Source of the DNA: Anisodus tanguticus
Taxonomy: Eukaryota; Streptophyta; Magnoliopsida; Solanales; Solanaceae
NCBI GenBank assembly: GCA_034509755.1
Contig: CM067544.1
Span: 17,789,001 to 17,853,000, forward strand
Reading direction: 5' to 3'
Length of the DNA stretch: 64,000 nt
This document shows, in pieces, positions 22,361 to 35,140 of the stretch. The notes below the pieces were generated by a model, which was not told the origin of the DNA, did not search any database, and was given only the letters and a program-made list of their open reading frames with translations. The translations under genes and the position numbers were made by a program. Each line of letters starts with the position of its first letter. Position 1 is the stretch's first letter.

Positions 22361-23136
22361 TGTCACGACCCGACCCGACGGGCCGCGACTAACCGCCCTA
22401 ATGACGTCATTACACTAACCTGTCACACATAATCCAACTAACACTTAATGAGTCTGAAATTCGGCAGCATAACGCTACAATAACAACATATGCCAGTGTA
22501 GGCGAGCCGACAAGGTTGCCTTTACCCCCGAATGTACATGCCTCCTGAGGAGTCACAACTAGCCAACATAATATACAGGCAAGCCGACAAGGCTGCCAAC
22601 AGATAATATAACATATACACGGGAACACCCCCAACATAGAGTACAATAATATGGCTGACCAAAACAGAGTTATAACCCTTACATAAGTACAACCCACAAC
22701 TGTCTACAGACCTCTACAAGAAGGATAACGACATATGACGGGACAGGGCCCCGTCGTGCCCCTAAATATACACAAATTAAAAAGATAGGGGTCCGTACAA
22801 AAATGGTAAAGCTCTAGATCAAAGGAGCTTTCCAAACAGCTGCGCAGGAACCTAAACCGGAGGATCACCAAACTGAGCACCTGTACCTGCGGGCATGAAC
22901 GCGACCCCGAGGAAAAGGGGGTCGTCGGTACGAAATAATGTACTGAGTATGTAAACATGAAATACTGCAAATGAGATCATAAGTAGCCAATGGATAACAG
23001 GAGATCAGTAAAAAAAATCAGGATTCAAATCCAACTGTGCCATAACAATAGAAGTCAGTTGCCTTATAAAAATTAGAGTCAAGTCAAGAAGACATGAGTG
23101 CCTGTCCATATACATATATATATATATATATCTGTA

Positions 23137-23320
23137 ACGTAACCCGGCCCACTAGTGCGGGACTCAGTGGAATCATATCATAACCCGGCCCATACTGGGA
23201 CTCGATAAAGTCATATCTCATCTATAGATCCATCATACGTAACCCGGCCCTCTAGTGAGGGTCTCGGTGAAAAATGCAAGGTTGTGCACGAACGTAACCC
23301 GGCCCGGGACTCGGTGAGGT
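23137..23320. repeat. Four short degenerate repeats with CGTAACCCGGCCC
   Basis: GTAACCCGGCCCACTAGTGCGG, ATAACCCGGCCCATACTGGG, GTAACCCGGCCCTCTAGTGAGG and GTAACCCGGCCCGGGACTCGG occur about 40-60 bp apart, each followed by ACTCGGTGA-like sequence. The CCCTC-TAGT-GAGGG part can fold as a small hairpin. The array lies within the split solo LTR. Confidence 0.75.
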
Positions 23321-24213
23321 GAAGTAGTAACACTTAGCACGAGTAGATATCATGAGTAACCATATGCAAGTAAAAATTATCATTTGACTCTCAATAAAAT
23401 CATTATAATAATGACATAATAAACTCTTTGCTGAAAAATCATAGGCACTTCTCATAACAATCCTCTTTAGGAATTAAACTGTATAAGAATCAAGTACGTC
23501 CGCCGTACCTTCATTAAATAAAAATCATGCCAAAGAAAGAAGGAATAGTTCACATACCTCTTAGACGAACTAATCAACTCTATATTAGAGTACGTCTCGA
23601 TTTAGAACTTCAACCTATAATAATGGTAATACGTTTGTCAATTCTATGATCACTAGCATACTTTATATCGAATAACGACTTCTTATTCTATAAAAATTCG
23701 GGCAAAGACTTCCCCCGTTCCCATGTTTCCACAACTTCCAAACGAGGCTAATAACATCAATAAACAAGCACCAATTAAGGGCACAACCAAAACAACAATA
23801 AAGGGAATTTACACACCCACTTCTCATGTAAATTTAGCCCCTTAATCCACCTTAAAAATAGCCGACAAAACAGTCCATGTTCCAACAACAACGAGGGTAG
23901 AATGTGAAGCCTTTCTACGCCTTTCTACACCCTTATTCCTTTAGGACTTACATTAGCAATTACCACACTTAAACATGCATAATGGTGACTAAATTTTTAG
24001 AATTATAACACCACAAAACAGTCCCTAAAATAGTCCATATACATCACAACATGTCCAACAATTTCATGCAAGTTCTTGGCCACAACATGTCATAATTCCA
24101 TAACTCTTACCTTAATTCCTATAATCCAATTTCGTATTTCAATACTTCCATATAACTAATTCCAACTAAATCTCAATGTTTCCTTTCAATTTCATCATGC
24201 AATTAGTGATAAT

Positions 24214-27200
24214 TGTCGCGCCCGTTTTTGACCTGGCTCGGGTCAAAAAGCGGAGCACAACGTGTTCGGTGATTCCTGGGTAAAGAATTGAGGAGTCGCC
24301 ACCTAATTATTTTTATGGTGAATTAGGACACCTAAATATTTAAACTAAATGCTGCAATGTAACTCCAATTTTAAGGTCTGCGAAACTAGCGAGATTCTAG
24401 ATAAGGGTTCTTTATTATCCTAAAGGGAAGGGGTTAGGCATCCTTTAAGATCCGCTAACTTGCGGTTATCCGGTCAAACTCAGGTTAATTATTACTAGAA
24501 AAATATATGTTTTTTACAAGTATAACAGATTTAAAGATGTTTGCAAATAATTAGTAAATGATGCATTTTAAAAAGAAAGATACATGTAGAGATTTTTTAA
24601 ATATGCATTTGTATGGTATTTAAAGAGAAATACATGTAGAGTTGAAAAGATATGTATTTGACAATTGATAGTAAAACAAATTATTTATAATGCCAAAGAA
24701 GTAAAATTTGGGAATCAATGAATTGTAAATTGACAAAAGATAAACTTATTCGGTATGATTTAATAAAGCAAATAAAAGATGACGAAAGTTGTTTTGAAAA
24801 TCTTGAATACGCGCGACGAGCCTAAAATAAACTAGCGAAGGATTTCTAAGTTTGAATTTAACCGAGCCTACAAATAAATAAGCTAGCGACGGGTTTCAAA
24901 TCTTAAACTACCCTATGAATTAATCCTAAGTTTGCCTATTCTAAGCATTTCAATAGTTACATAAGTGCGATAAATAATATTACAATACAAAGCGGGATAA
25001 AAGCTGAATTAAAGAAAGAAATAAAATAAATAAACATCGAGGAATAATCTTGCCTTTATTTACTTTAATCCCCGCAAGTCGTCAAGAACAAACGGTTAGA
25101 AACAAGTTAAATACAAATAACTTCATATCCGTATTCAAAACAGTGAATGTTTTGATCACGGAGGGCTCAGACTTAAATTTTGAAAAGAACATTCCAATCA
25201 CGTCGTGGATGCAAACATAGGACTAATATGGTTAATTTTGATTGCCTCGCCTACTAAACGTGTTGGTCTCTCGGGTGAAATAGAAAAGATCACTATAATC
25301 ACGTCGTGGCTGTGAATATATAATTCACCTCGCCGACTAAACATGTTGATCTCGGATGAAATAAAGGTTTAAGCCTCATCATTGCCCAGAAGTTATATTT
25401 TCCGTCTTTACGACTGTGGAGGCCTCAAAATCGACGGATATTTTTCATCGGCCAGTGTAGTATCGTGTTCAAATCAAGCAAAATTTTAAAACAAGGCAAA
25501 GAAACGTGAGTAGGAAGCGATGAATCGAAAGCGAAAAACAGGAGACAAATTCCGAAAAGACGCGGTGTTTAGTTTAAAACAGTAAAAAATAGTAAAACAG
25601 TAATATGAAACCGAGAAGCGTCTCCCGAAGATGGACGCAATATTGGTTTGAATCAATAAAACAACAAAGAGAATGCGGTATTAATTCCATCAATAACATA
25701 ATAACAATGCCAAAGAAACAGACGGTAGCGATTAAACTATCCGACCCGAATTCTGAAGTTTCGGAACCAAAACAGGACTAAGAAGCATTTATAAAAAAAA
25801 TAAACAGACCCGGATTATGAACGGTGACCCGAAAGAAATCAAAAATTCAGATTTTTTGATAACCAGCAACAGATATGAAAAAATGTCATAATCTGGAAAT
25901 ATGCCAAAACCGAGTCAACCCGACCCAGGTCAGTGACCCGACCCGAATCAGATGCCAACCCGAAATAGATTTTTTTTTAATTTTTTTTTCAGATGACCAA
26001 TAGACAAGACATGAAATGCAAGAGATTTGAAAAAAATCCAAACCGGGGTCGACCCGACCCGACCCTAATTGGAGATTCAACCCGACATCGAATAATTCTA
26101 TCAATTCCAGATAACCAATAACAACAGCAACAATGCAAGAAAGTTTGGAAATATTCAAATCGGGTCGACCCGACCCGAATCAGTGATCCAAACCCGAATC
26201 AAATTTTAACACCATTTTCAGATAACTAATAACAAGAATATGAAATGCAATAATTCTGAAAATATTACCCGACCCGAAATCAGTGAAGAACAACAAAATG
26301 CAAACCGATTTTCGGACTCGGTTTTAAAAAACGAATAGAAGTATTTAAAAACCCAAGTTCAAGAACGAAACTCACCTCCTTTCTTTCGAATCTTGGACCT
26401 ATTTCGGACTTGTATCTTGAACAACAAAGAAGGCAAATGCTTTAAAATCACGAACACAACAAATATTTTATGTATTTATGGAATAGTCTTCCGAAAAATC
26501 CTTTGAAAATCTGTTTTCTCTCCCCGAAAATCCCCCCCCCCCCCCAAATGAAGAACAACATGGGGTATTTATAGGTGGATTTCCCCCCAAGAACGAGTTT
26601 GAAATTTGAATTAAAGGCAAAAATTCTGAATTTTGGAAGCGGATTTTAGGGGTATGGGTATGGTGAAGTGATGGGAGGGGTGTGGTGGTGTCAGGGTTGG
26701 TTGCAGGGAGTGGGTGGTGGCAGTGGGCGAGGTGACCGGTCGGGCATGGGGGTATGGGGTGTGCGGCGAGCGGGTAGGGTTTAGGTTTTTTTTTGTTTTT
26801 CCTTTTTGTTTGGTTTGGGGAATTAAAAGAGGGGGAAAATGAGTTATGGGTCGGGTCGGTCGGGTTGGGCTGGGGCGACGGGTTGGTCGAGTGGGCTGCG
26901 GAGTTGGGCTCGCGGTTTTTGGGTTGTGGGAATTGGGTTGTGATTTTGGTTGGGTTAAAATGAGAGAGCCGAATGGGTTAGTGGGAATTGGGCTGGTGGG
27001 AATTTAATTGGATAATAAGAAAGGGCGTTGGGCCGGTCCGATTGGGCTTTGGGAATTGGGGGGAAATAATTTGGGGATTGGGCTTGGGTTGTTTTAATTT
27101 GGGGGTTGGGCTTGTGGGTCGGCCGGTTGGGCCTGGTGGGTCCCCGGTTGGGGTTTGGCACGTTTTGTTTTGGTTTGGGTAGAAATTATTTTGGGTTTGG

Positions 27201-27769
27201 AAATTGTTTTGTGGTTTTGGGTTAAGGGGATAAAAGGGAATGGGTTTGGGGTATTGGGCTGGTCCGATTTGGTTAGGGAATAGGGAGTTGAATTGTTTTG
27301 GGTTAAGTAGAATTGAATGGGTGATGGGTTGGGCTTTGGTGAAATGAGTTTTAGTTTGGGTAGAAATTGTTTTGGGTTGGAAAATGAATGGATTATGGAT
27401 TAAATATATGAAAGGGGTTTAATATTAAAAATATTATTTTTGTTTTGTAAAAGATGTGAATTATTTAAAATAACATAACGACGTGATAATAATAAAATAT
27501 AATATTTGCGAAATGTTTAATGCTTAATAAAAGGAAATGCGATGCAATTTTGCGAGAATAAAAAAAAAATAACATAGAATTTTCGGATAACTTATGATTA
27601 TTATAAAATGCAAATGATATAAAAAAAATGTGAATAATAATAATAATGAGATATGTACACACATATATATACGCATGTATGTATATAGATTTAAAATTGT
27701 TTTGAGGTGCTAAAAATATTTAAAACTGCAAATAAATTGGGAATGACGGGACAAAATTGGGTGTCAACA
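24214..27769 (-). repeat. Tat array LTR 1 (left)
   Basis: 3556 bp, + strand TGTCGCGCCCGTTTT ... GGGTGTCAACA. The minus-strand TATAAATA box is at 26566-26573. GGGTCGACCCGACCC motifs lie at 26040-26180 and a C-homopolymer at 26531-26545. Apparent open frames in the G-rich part (26900-27180) are compositional. Confidence 0.92.
26566..26573 (-). promoter_or_regulatory. TATA box of Tat LTR 1
   Basis: TATAAATA on the minus strand, followed downstream by CCCCATGTTGTTCTTC and a G-run. It is the likely LTR promoter for the minus-strand transcript. The same box is at 37505-37512 and 48503-48510 in the other two LTRs. Confidence 0.6.
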
Positions 27770-27783
27770 GATGCCCCTCTTTG
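27770..27783 (-). promoter_or_regulatory. Polypurine tract, Tat copy 1
   Basis: Minus strand AAAGAGGGGCATC immediately before the LTR start TGTTGACACC: the plus-strand primer for reverse transcription. The identical tract of copy 2 is at 38702-38715. Confidence 0.85.
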
Positions 27784-28203
27784 GACGGAGACGATGAAAG
27801 AGTTTTCGGCCAAAGAAGTTGATTGAGTAGCCAATTTTGTCCCGATCATCGGATCGCATGGTAAGAAATAGAATCCCGAGGGGTAGAGAAGTTGCAAAAA
27901 GATGGTGCACATTCAAGAAACAATGCCCCAGTGTCGAGTTATGATGACACTGGTCGCAGATGTAACAAAACTATTGGGAAAGAGCGGATCGACGTTAGAA
28001 GTAGGTCGTCGACCAAATTGCCTTGGTTCGCCGTAAGATATAGTTCCACGTTGTGCTGAAAGCCCCCGCCGATTCAAATTCCTATGGACCAGAGCTAAGA
28101 TAAAAGTTAGTGTATAACAGTTGCATAAGATATGTATGTGAGAATATGACTTTGTAAGTTGAAATGATGTCGTTGCTTAATGTTGTGCAGATGATGCCAT
28201 TGG

Positions 28204-29503
28204 CGGGCGCCTGTTTATACTTTAAAATAAAGTACTCGCATTAGAAGGTGGGCGCCTGATTTAAAACATACCCGCATTAGAAGGTAGGCGCCTGTTTATA
28301 CTTTAAAATAAAGTACCCGCATTAGAAGGTGGGCGCCTTATTTAAAACATACCCGCATTAGAAGGTGGGCGCCTGATTTAAAACATACCCGCATTAGAAG
28401 GTGGGCGCCTGATTTAAAACATACCCGCATTAGAAGGTGGGCGCCTGATTTAAAACATACCCGCATTAGAAGGTGGGCGCCTGATTTAAAACATACCCGC
28501 ATTAGGAGGTGGGTGCCTGACTGAAATTTAAATACCCGCATTAGGAGGTGGGCGCCTGACTGAGATTTAAAATACCCGCATTAGGAGGTGGGCGCCTGAT
28601 TTAAAACATACCCGCATTAGAAGGTGGGCGCCTGATTTAAAACATACCCGCATTAGAAGGTGGGCGCCTGATTTAAAACATACCCGCATTAGAAGGTGGG
28701 CGCCTGATTTAAAACATACCCGCATTAGAAGGTGGGCGCCTGATTTAAAATATACCCGCATTAGAAGGTGGGCGCCTGATTTAAAACATACCCGCATTAG
28801 AGGTGGGGGCGCCCGATTTAAAACATACCCGCAATAGGAGGTGGGCGCCTGATTTAAAACATACCCGCATTAGGAGGTGGGCGCCTGATTTAAAACATAC
28901 CCGCATTAGGAGGTGGACGCCTGATTTAAAACATACCCGCATTAGGAGGTGGGCGCCTGATTTAAAACATACCCGCATTAGAAGGTGGGCGCCTGATTTA
29001 AAACATACCCGCATTAGAAGGTGGGCGCCTGATTTAAAACATACCCGCATTAGAAGGTGGGCGCCTGATTTAAAACATACCCGCATTAGAAGGTGGGCGC
29101 CTGATTTAAAACATACCCGCATTAGGAGATGGGCGCCTGATTTAAAACATACCCGCATTAGGAGGTGGGCGCCTGATTTAAAACATACCCGCATTAGGAG
29201 GTGGGCGCCTGATTTAAAACATACCCGCATTAGGAGGTGGGCGCCTGATTTAAAACATACCCGCATTAGGAGGTGGGCGCCTGATTTAAAACATACCCGC
29301 ATTAGGAGGTGGGCGCCTGATTTAAAACATACCCGCATTAGAAGGTGGGCGCCTGATTTAAAACATACCCGCATTAGAAGGTGGGCGCCTGATTCAAAAC
29401 ATACCCGCATTAGAAGGTGGGCGCCTGATTCAAAACATACCCGCATTAGAAGGTGGGCGCCTGATTTAAAACATACCCGCATTAGAAGGTGGGCGCCTGA
29501 TTT
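28204..29503 (-). repeat. 36-bp tandem array 1 (about 36 copies) in the Tat 3' UTR
   Basis: Unit blocks are GGGCGCCTGATTT, AAAACATACCCGC and ATTAGAAGGT or ATTAGGAGGT. A few longer variants (TTTATACTTTAAAATAAAGT, GACTGAAATTTAAA) occur at the left and near 28520-28580. Because 36 is a multiple of 3, several frames stay open on both strands (for example 28781-29482 and 28803-29528); these are not genes. The array lies between the end of integrase and the polypurine tract, i.e. in the 3' untranslated region. Tat/Ogre elements are known to carry variable tandem repeats there. Confidence 0.93.
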
Positions 29504-30604
29504 ATGTCGTCGTGTTGACGTAATGTAAAGTGTGACCCTATTGCCATGCCATGATAGTTAATGTGTGGACATAGGCGATGCAAAAGTTGAGTAGATGAGA
29601 GTGCGACCCTGTAAGTCGAAATACCATTCTTTGCGTGGACACAACACGGTTGGGAACATGTAGTTTAGCATGATGTCTTTGTATAGTCTCCAAACAGGAA
29701 AGTGATCCTTGTGGTGAGCTGCGATGCGGAGATCCCTTGCGAATTTGCTCATAAATGTTGCAGCTTCCTTGCTGCTTTCCACCTGAAGAACCTGTGCTCA
29801 AATAAATTTATGAGTTTGGGGAGGGGGAGTTGATTCGCGTTGACTTTGTAGCTTTGGCCTTGATAGTGTATGTCCTGCTGATTCGGACCTGTAGCCCCTC
29901 TCTGGTCCCCCGTATTGGATAGTCATTAATGAAAACATTTGTTGAAAACAATTTGTTTGTAACAATTATGTTCTGTTGAACTCTAATGAAAATGTTTGTT
30001 GAAAATAATTTGCTTATAAAAAGGTATGCATATATATAAATGTCTGTCGAGCAATGCCATGCGGTGAAACAAAACAAACGTCTTATCCAAAATTCTTCTG
30101 GCTGACTTATTTTGCCGATGCTTTTCCAAGTTTATCGGCGTCCTCTGGCAGTGATCCCTTAAAAAATGCCCCAGTTTCTGATATGTGAGAATGACGATCT
30201 TTTGAACGGACAATCGAGTCTTGTGTAGATTGCTTGCCTGCCCTATCAGGGTGATCAGATGGGTACATTTTGTCATTTGTGAGATAAAGGAGAAAATATT
30301 TCCTAATAGTGGGACCGAAGCCGATTTAGGCCGCCTACGTATCCCCATGAGGGAATCAGGTCGTGACGTAGTTCATTACAAGCAAAAGGGGATTGTAAGG
30401 ATTTTCTAAAAATGGGACCGAAGCCGATGTGGCCGCCTACGTATCCCGCCGAGGGAATCAGGTCATAACGTAGTTCATGTTACAAAGAAATGTGTTTTTG
30501 GGGAAATTTGCAATCTAGGAAACGGAACCCGACATGGGTTCTTTGCATATCCCGCCAGGGAGCGCAACTTTTACAACATAAGAAATGCATTACATAGAAA
30601 AATC
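29504..30604 (-). other. Tat copy 1 3' non-coding region with CCTACGTATCCC modules
   Basis: No supported ORF. Two modules of about 65 bp (30308-30375 and 30411-30478) share GGGACCGAAGCCGAT, GGCCGCCTACGTATCCC, GAGGGAATCAGGTC and ACGTAGTTCAT. A third, looser one (30520-30570) has GGAACCCGACATGGGTT and GCATATCCCGCCAGGGAG. The copy 2 equivalent is 40438-41540. Confidence 0.75.
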
Positions 30605-33600
30605 CTAAATGTAGTATCTTTTCACTGCATCTGCGTTGATAGCTTTTGGCCATACTTCACCGTCCATTTCAACTAGAATTAATGATCCTCCAGTCAACAC
30701 CCGGTGAACCATATAAGGCCCTTGCCAGTTAGGTGCAAATTTTCCTTTAGCTTCATTTTGGTGCGGGAATATGCGTTTTAGCACCAATTGCCCCGGTTTG
30801 AAAGTCCTTGGTTTTACTTTCCTGTTGAAAGCTTTGGCCATTCTGTTTTGATAAAGTTGCCCGTGACAGACTGCGTTCAATCGCTTTTCGTCGATCAACA
30901 TCAATTGTTCGTACCGATTCTGTATCCATTTTGCTTCGTTTAGCTCGGCTTCTTGGATAATTCTCAAGGATGGTATTTCCACTTCTTTGGTAACACGCCT
31001 TTCTTCCATAGACCAATAGATACGGCGTTGCCTCAGTAGAAGTCCTGATTGTAGTGCGATATCCCAAAAGTGCAAAGGACAAATGCTCATGCCAGTGTTT
31101 GTAATTATTAATCATCTTGCGCAGAGATTCTCTTGATGTTCTTGTTGGCTGCTTCGACTGCTCCGTTCATCTGAGGTCGGTATGGAGTGGAATTGCGGTG
31201 AGTGATCTTAAACTTTCCACATATTTCATTCATCAGATTACTGTTGAGATTGACTCCATTATCCGTTATAATCGACTCAGGAATTCCAAACCGGCAAATG
31301 ATGTTGTTGCGGACAAAATCAACTACCACCTTCTTTGTCACTGACTTGTGGGACGATGCTTCTACCCACTTTGTGAAATAGTCAATTGCCACTAAAATGA
31401 ATCGGTGTCCATTTGATGCGGCAGGTTCAATAGGGCCAATGACATCTATGCCCCAAGCTGCGAATGGCCAAGGAGAGCTCGTCACATTGAGTTCGTTAGG
31501 AGGTACCCTGATTAGATCGCCATGAATCTGACATTGATGGCATTTTTGCACAAAGTGAATGCAATTTGTTTCCATGGTCATCCAAAAGTACCCTGCTCTT
31601 AGAATCTTCTTTGCTAAAGTGAAACCATTCATATGAGGCCCGCACGTGCCTCCGTGTATCTCTTCAACTAAACTGCTTGCCTCTCGGGCATCGACACATC
31701 TTAGCAAACCTAGATCTGGAGTCCTCTGATAAAGGATTTCTCCGTTCCGGAAGAAATGGTTTGCTAACCTCCGAAGTGTCTTCTTTTGTGTGCTGGTTAT
31801 GCCTTCTGGATATTCGCCTGCTTCGAGGTACCTCTTAATGTCGTGGTACCAGGGCTTCCCATCCAACTCTTCATCTATATGGAAACAATAGGCCGGCTGA
31901 TCCGATAAGTTCACCTTGATGGGATCAATGTAATTCTTGTCCGGATGTTGAATCATGGAGGACAGAGTTGCCAGAGCATCAGCGAACTCATTTTGAGTTC
32001 GTGGGATATGCTTGAATTCTATTTCGCTGAACCTTTTGCATAATTCTTTCACGCAATGCGGTGTAAGAAAGTATCTTCACGTTCTTGGTGGCCCATTCGC
32101 CTTGCACCTGGTGAATCAATAAGTCTGAATCACCTATAACCAATAATTCTTGAATGTTCATATCAACGACCATTCTAAGTCCGAGTATACAAGCATCATA
32201 TTCCGCCATATTATTGGTGCACGGAAATCGGAGCTTTGCCGAAATTAGGTAGTGTTGACCTGATTCTGAAATCAAAACTGCTCTGATACCAACTCCTTTG
32301 AAGTTTGCAGCTCCGTCGAAGAACATTCTCCAACCCGGGTATTCTTCGGAAATATCTTCCCCAACAAACAATACCTCCTCGTCCGGAAAATAAGTCCGGA
32401 GGGGCATATATTCTTCGTCTACGGGGTTTTCAGCAAGATGGTCAGCTAGTGACTGTCCTTTGATAGCCTTTTGGGTAACATATATGATATCGAATTCACT
32501 TAGCAAGATTTGCCACTTTGCTAGCTTCCCAGTGGGCATGGGCTTCTGAAAGATGTATTTGAGTGGGTCCATTCTGGAGATGAGATAAGTGGTATATGCA
32601 GATAGATAATGTCTAAACCTTTGTGCAATCCATGTCAAGGCACAACAAGTGCGTTCCAGCAAAGTATACCGAGCTTCGTAAGGTGTGAACTTCTTGCTTA
32701 AGTAGTATATAGCTTGCTCCTTCTTTCCTGTTTCATCATGTTGTCCCAGCACGCATCCAAATGCATTTTCTAACACAGACAGATATAACAGCAACGGCCT
32801 TCCGGGTTCTGGAGGCACCAAAACAGGTGGGTTAGACAGATATTCTTTGATTCTATCAAAAGCTTGCTGGCAATCCGTCGTCCATTTGGTAGCAGCGTCT
32901 TTCTTCAGTAACTTGAATATTGGCTCACATATCACTGTTGATTGTGCTATGAACCTGCTGATGTAGTTGAGGCGACCAAGGAAACTCATCACGTCCTTTC
33001 GACTCTTTGGAGGAGGCAAGCCTTGAATAGCTTTTACCTTTGAGGGGTCCAATTCAATACCTCTTCTACTCACGATGAAACCTAACAGCTTCCCAGCAGG
33101 GACACCAAATGCACATTTTGCAGGGTTTAATTTCAGATTATACTGCCTCAAATTGGTCGAAGAACTTCTTCAAATTTGTCAAGTGATCTGGGGCCCTTCG
33201 TGACTTGATAATAACGTCATCTACGTAGACCTCAATTTCTTTGTGGATCATATCATGAAAAATGGTAGTCATAGCCCTCATATAGGTGGCACCTGCGTTC
33301 TTGAGTCCGAACGGCATTACCCGGTAATAGTATACTCCCCAAGGTGTAGTGAATGCCATTTTTTCCGCGTCTTCTTCATCCATCAAGATTTGGTGGTAAC
33401 CAGCAAAGCAATCAACAAATGACTGCAATTCATGCTTCGCACAGTTATCAATAAGTATGTGAATATTTGGGAGAGGGAAATCATCCTTCGGGCTTGCCTT
33501 GTTGAGATCCCGATAATCCACACACACCCGTATTTTCCCATCTTTATTTGGCACGGGTACAATGTTGGCCAGCCAAGTGGGGTATCTTGTGACTCGAATG

Positions 33601-34013
33601 ACCTTTGCATCGAATTGCTTAGACACTTCTTCCTTGACCTTTAAACTCAAGTCAGGCTTGATTTTCCTTGGTTTTTGTTTCACCGGAGGGCAGGATGGAT
33701 CAATAGGTAATTTATGCGAAACAATATCTGTGCTCAAACCTGGCATATCGTCATAAGACCAAGAAAATATATCGATATACTGCCTCAAAAGATCCGTAAG
33801 TTTTTCTTTTTGTGCGGTGCTCAGATGGACGCTGATTCTTGTTTCCTTCACATATTCCGCATCTCCCAAATTTACTGCCTCAGTTTCATCTAAATTTGGC
33901 TTTGGCTTGCTCTCAAAACGCTCCAATTCCTCCGTCAATTCTTCTGGATGCGAATCTTCCTCATACTCTTCGAAGTCCTATTCATTGTTTGGGACTTTAT
34001 TTGCTTGTTTCAT
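30605..34013 (-). pseudogene. Tat/Ogre-like pol, copy 1: RT, RNase H, second RNase H, integrase
   Basis: Read on the minus strand. RT (33938-33138) has CVDYRDLNKASPKDDFPLP, PFGLKNAGATYMRAM and VYVDDVIIKSR (YVDD at 33216-33227). The first RNase H (about 32810-32560) has YEARYTLLERTCCALTW. The second, archaeal-like RNase H (about 32330-32080) has FFDGAANFKGVGI, NNMAEYDACILGLRM and GDSDLLIHQVQGEW. Integrase (31700-30605) has a zinc finger with CHQCQ, WGIDVIGPI, IITDNGVNLNS and NGAVEAANKNIKRI. The dual RNase H marks the Tat lineage. Frames break near 33140, 32050, 31110 and 30990. Several breaks are absent from copy 2 and fall at CTG/CAG sites, so some may be sequence errors. A short start (ATG at 34013) is closed by an in-frame TAG at 33978-33980. 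No gag or protease precedes it. Confidence 0.9.
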
Positions 34014-35140
34014 TATATGTCACATATCATCGACAAATTTATTAGTTTGCATGATGAAAAAGAAAAGAAAATTATTAAACAAAACAGATTTTAAAATAGC
34101 GAAAGCAATGCAGATTTGTCTTTTTAAGCTTTCAAAAGGTGGAGGCAAAACACATTAAATGCATAGATGTGGTTCAGGCCTCAATCTGAATCGCATTGTT
34201 TCATTAAGTTAGCGGTAATACAATTTGGGTAGGCATGATTTGGAATAAAAGATGGGTGCTCCGCCAGTTTTAGTCAACACGAATCAACCTTTTGGGGAAG
34301 TAAATTAGGCAAAATAAACCTGCTGAAAAATGAAGAAAACCAAGTTAGTATAAGACGAGTAATTATTGCTTCAAATAACATGCGTAGAGTGTAAGTAAAT
34401 AGCAAACAAATTGTATGAAATAAAATGCGCGTCCTAATTTGCATGGGACCTCTCTTATGCTAGAGGTGGGCCTAAACGCCAGATATGCGAGATTACGACA
34501 GATTGATCCAAGCTGTTAAACTGTAATGCTTTTGTCGGAAATGAGACAAAATGAATGTACATTTTCCAATTTCGGCATGTCATGATTAGGCTTGGATTTG
34601 TCTATCATTATCACGCTACACGTAATATACTGATTGGTCGTTGGGTTGTGAGACCCGTTGACAATTTTTGATAGATTTCTTAATTGTGGAGTCGATACCA
34701 ATGATCGACCCACCTAAGGTGTATGCATGCATGACTTAAAATAAAGGGTGGTATAGCTCTATCCTAAATTTTCTAAGATTTGGCTGACTAGACTCAAGGT
34801 TCCCGAGAGGACTGCTCGAGTGAGAAGGCTACGCGGCCAACCGGATGGTCCGGACGCTCCGCGCATATACCAACTCTCCTAAAAATTTGGAAATTTGAAA
34901 GAAATTTGCGGGGGCGCAAAACACACCTCGCGTGTAATGTGTGATAGTGTCAATTTTCCAGAGTGGAAGAAATATGAGCGAAATACGAATTTAAGGAAAG
35001 CAGTAAGAGAATATAGCAACTAAAGCAGTTATGCATACAAAATTTCAAAAGGAAATAATTAAAAACAATAGATTAAATAAGGAGCAATATAAAGCAAAAT
35101 AATAATTAACCTGAATCTGCTATGGTTAAGAACCTGAAAA
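34014..35140 (-). other. Tat copy 1 leader between primer site and pol, no gag
   Basis: About 1.1 kb with no gag-, protease- or ORF1-like reading on either strand. It includes GAGAGGACTGCTCGAGTGAG and GGTCCGGACGCTCCGCG (34810-34862). In full-length Tat/Ogre elements several kilobases of gag-protease coding would lie here. The copy 2 equivalent is 44951-46076. Confidence 0.8.

Noticed and set aside
23100..23130. TA microsatellite as an origin or regulatory site
   Set aside because: A short AT-dinucleotide run inside the solo LTR, with nothing further to support a function.
26900..27182. Gly/Trp-rich and Pro/Asn-rich open frames in the Tat LTRs (also 37781-38116 and 48784-49161)
   Set aside because: They lie inside LTRs in a GGGTTGGG-rich stretch and run on both strands. 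The frames are not conserved in length among the three LTRs.
28204..29503. CRISPR-like array of 36-bp direct repeats
   Set aside because: The repeats are directly contiguous with no unique spacers, lie in a plant retrotransposon 3' UTR, and recur at 39138-40437. It is a minisatellite.
28781..29528. Repetitive proteins on both strands (MRVCFKSGAHLL and RRWAPDLKHTRI repeats)
   Set aside because: The unit is 36 bp, so any frame without a stop in one unit stays open throughout. Both strands are open at once, which is a compositional by-product.
31117..31344. Plus-strand ORFs opposite the Tat pol (also 33432-34158, 42021-42281, 44365-45064)
   Set aside because: Antisense shadows of the integrase and RT coding sequence; no independent domain.
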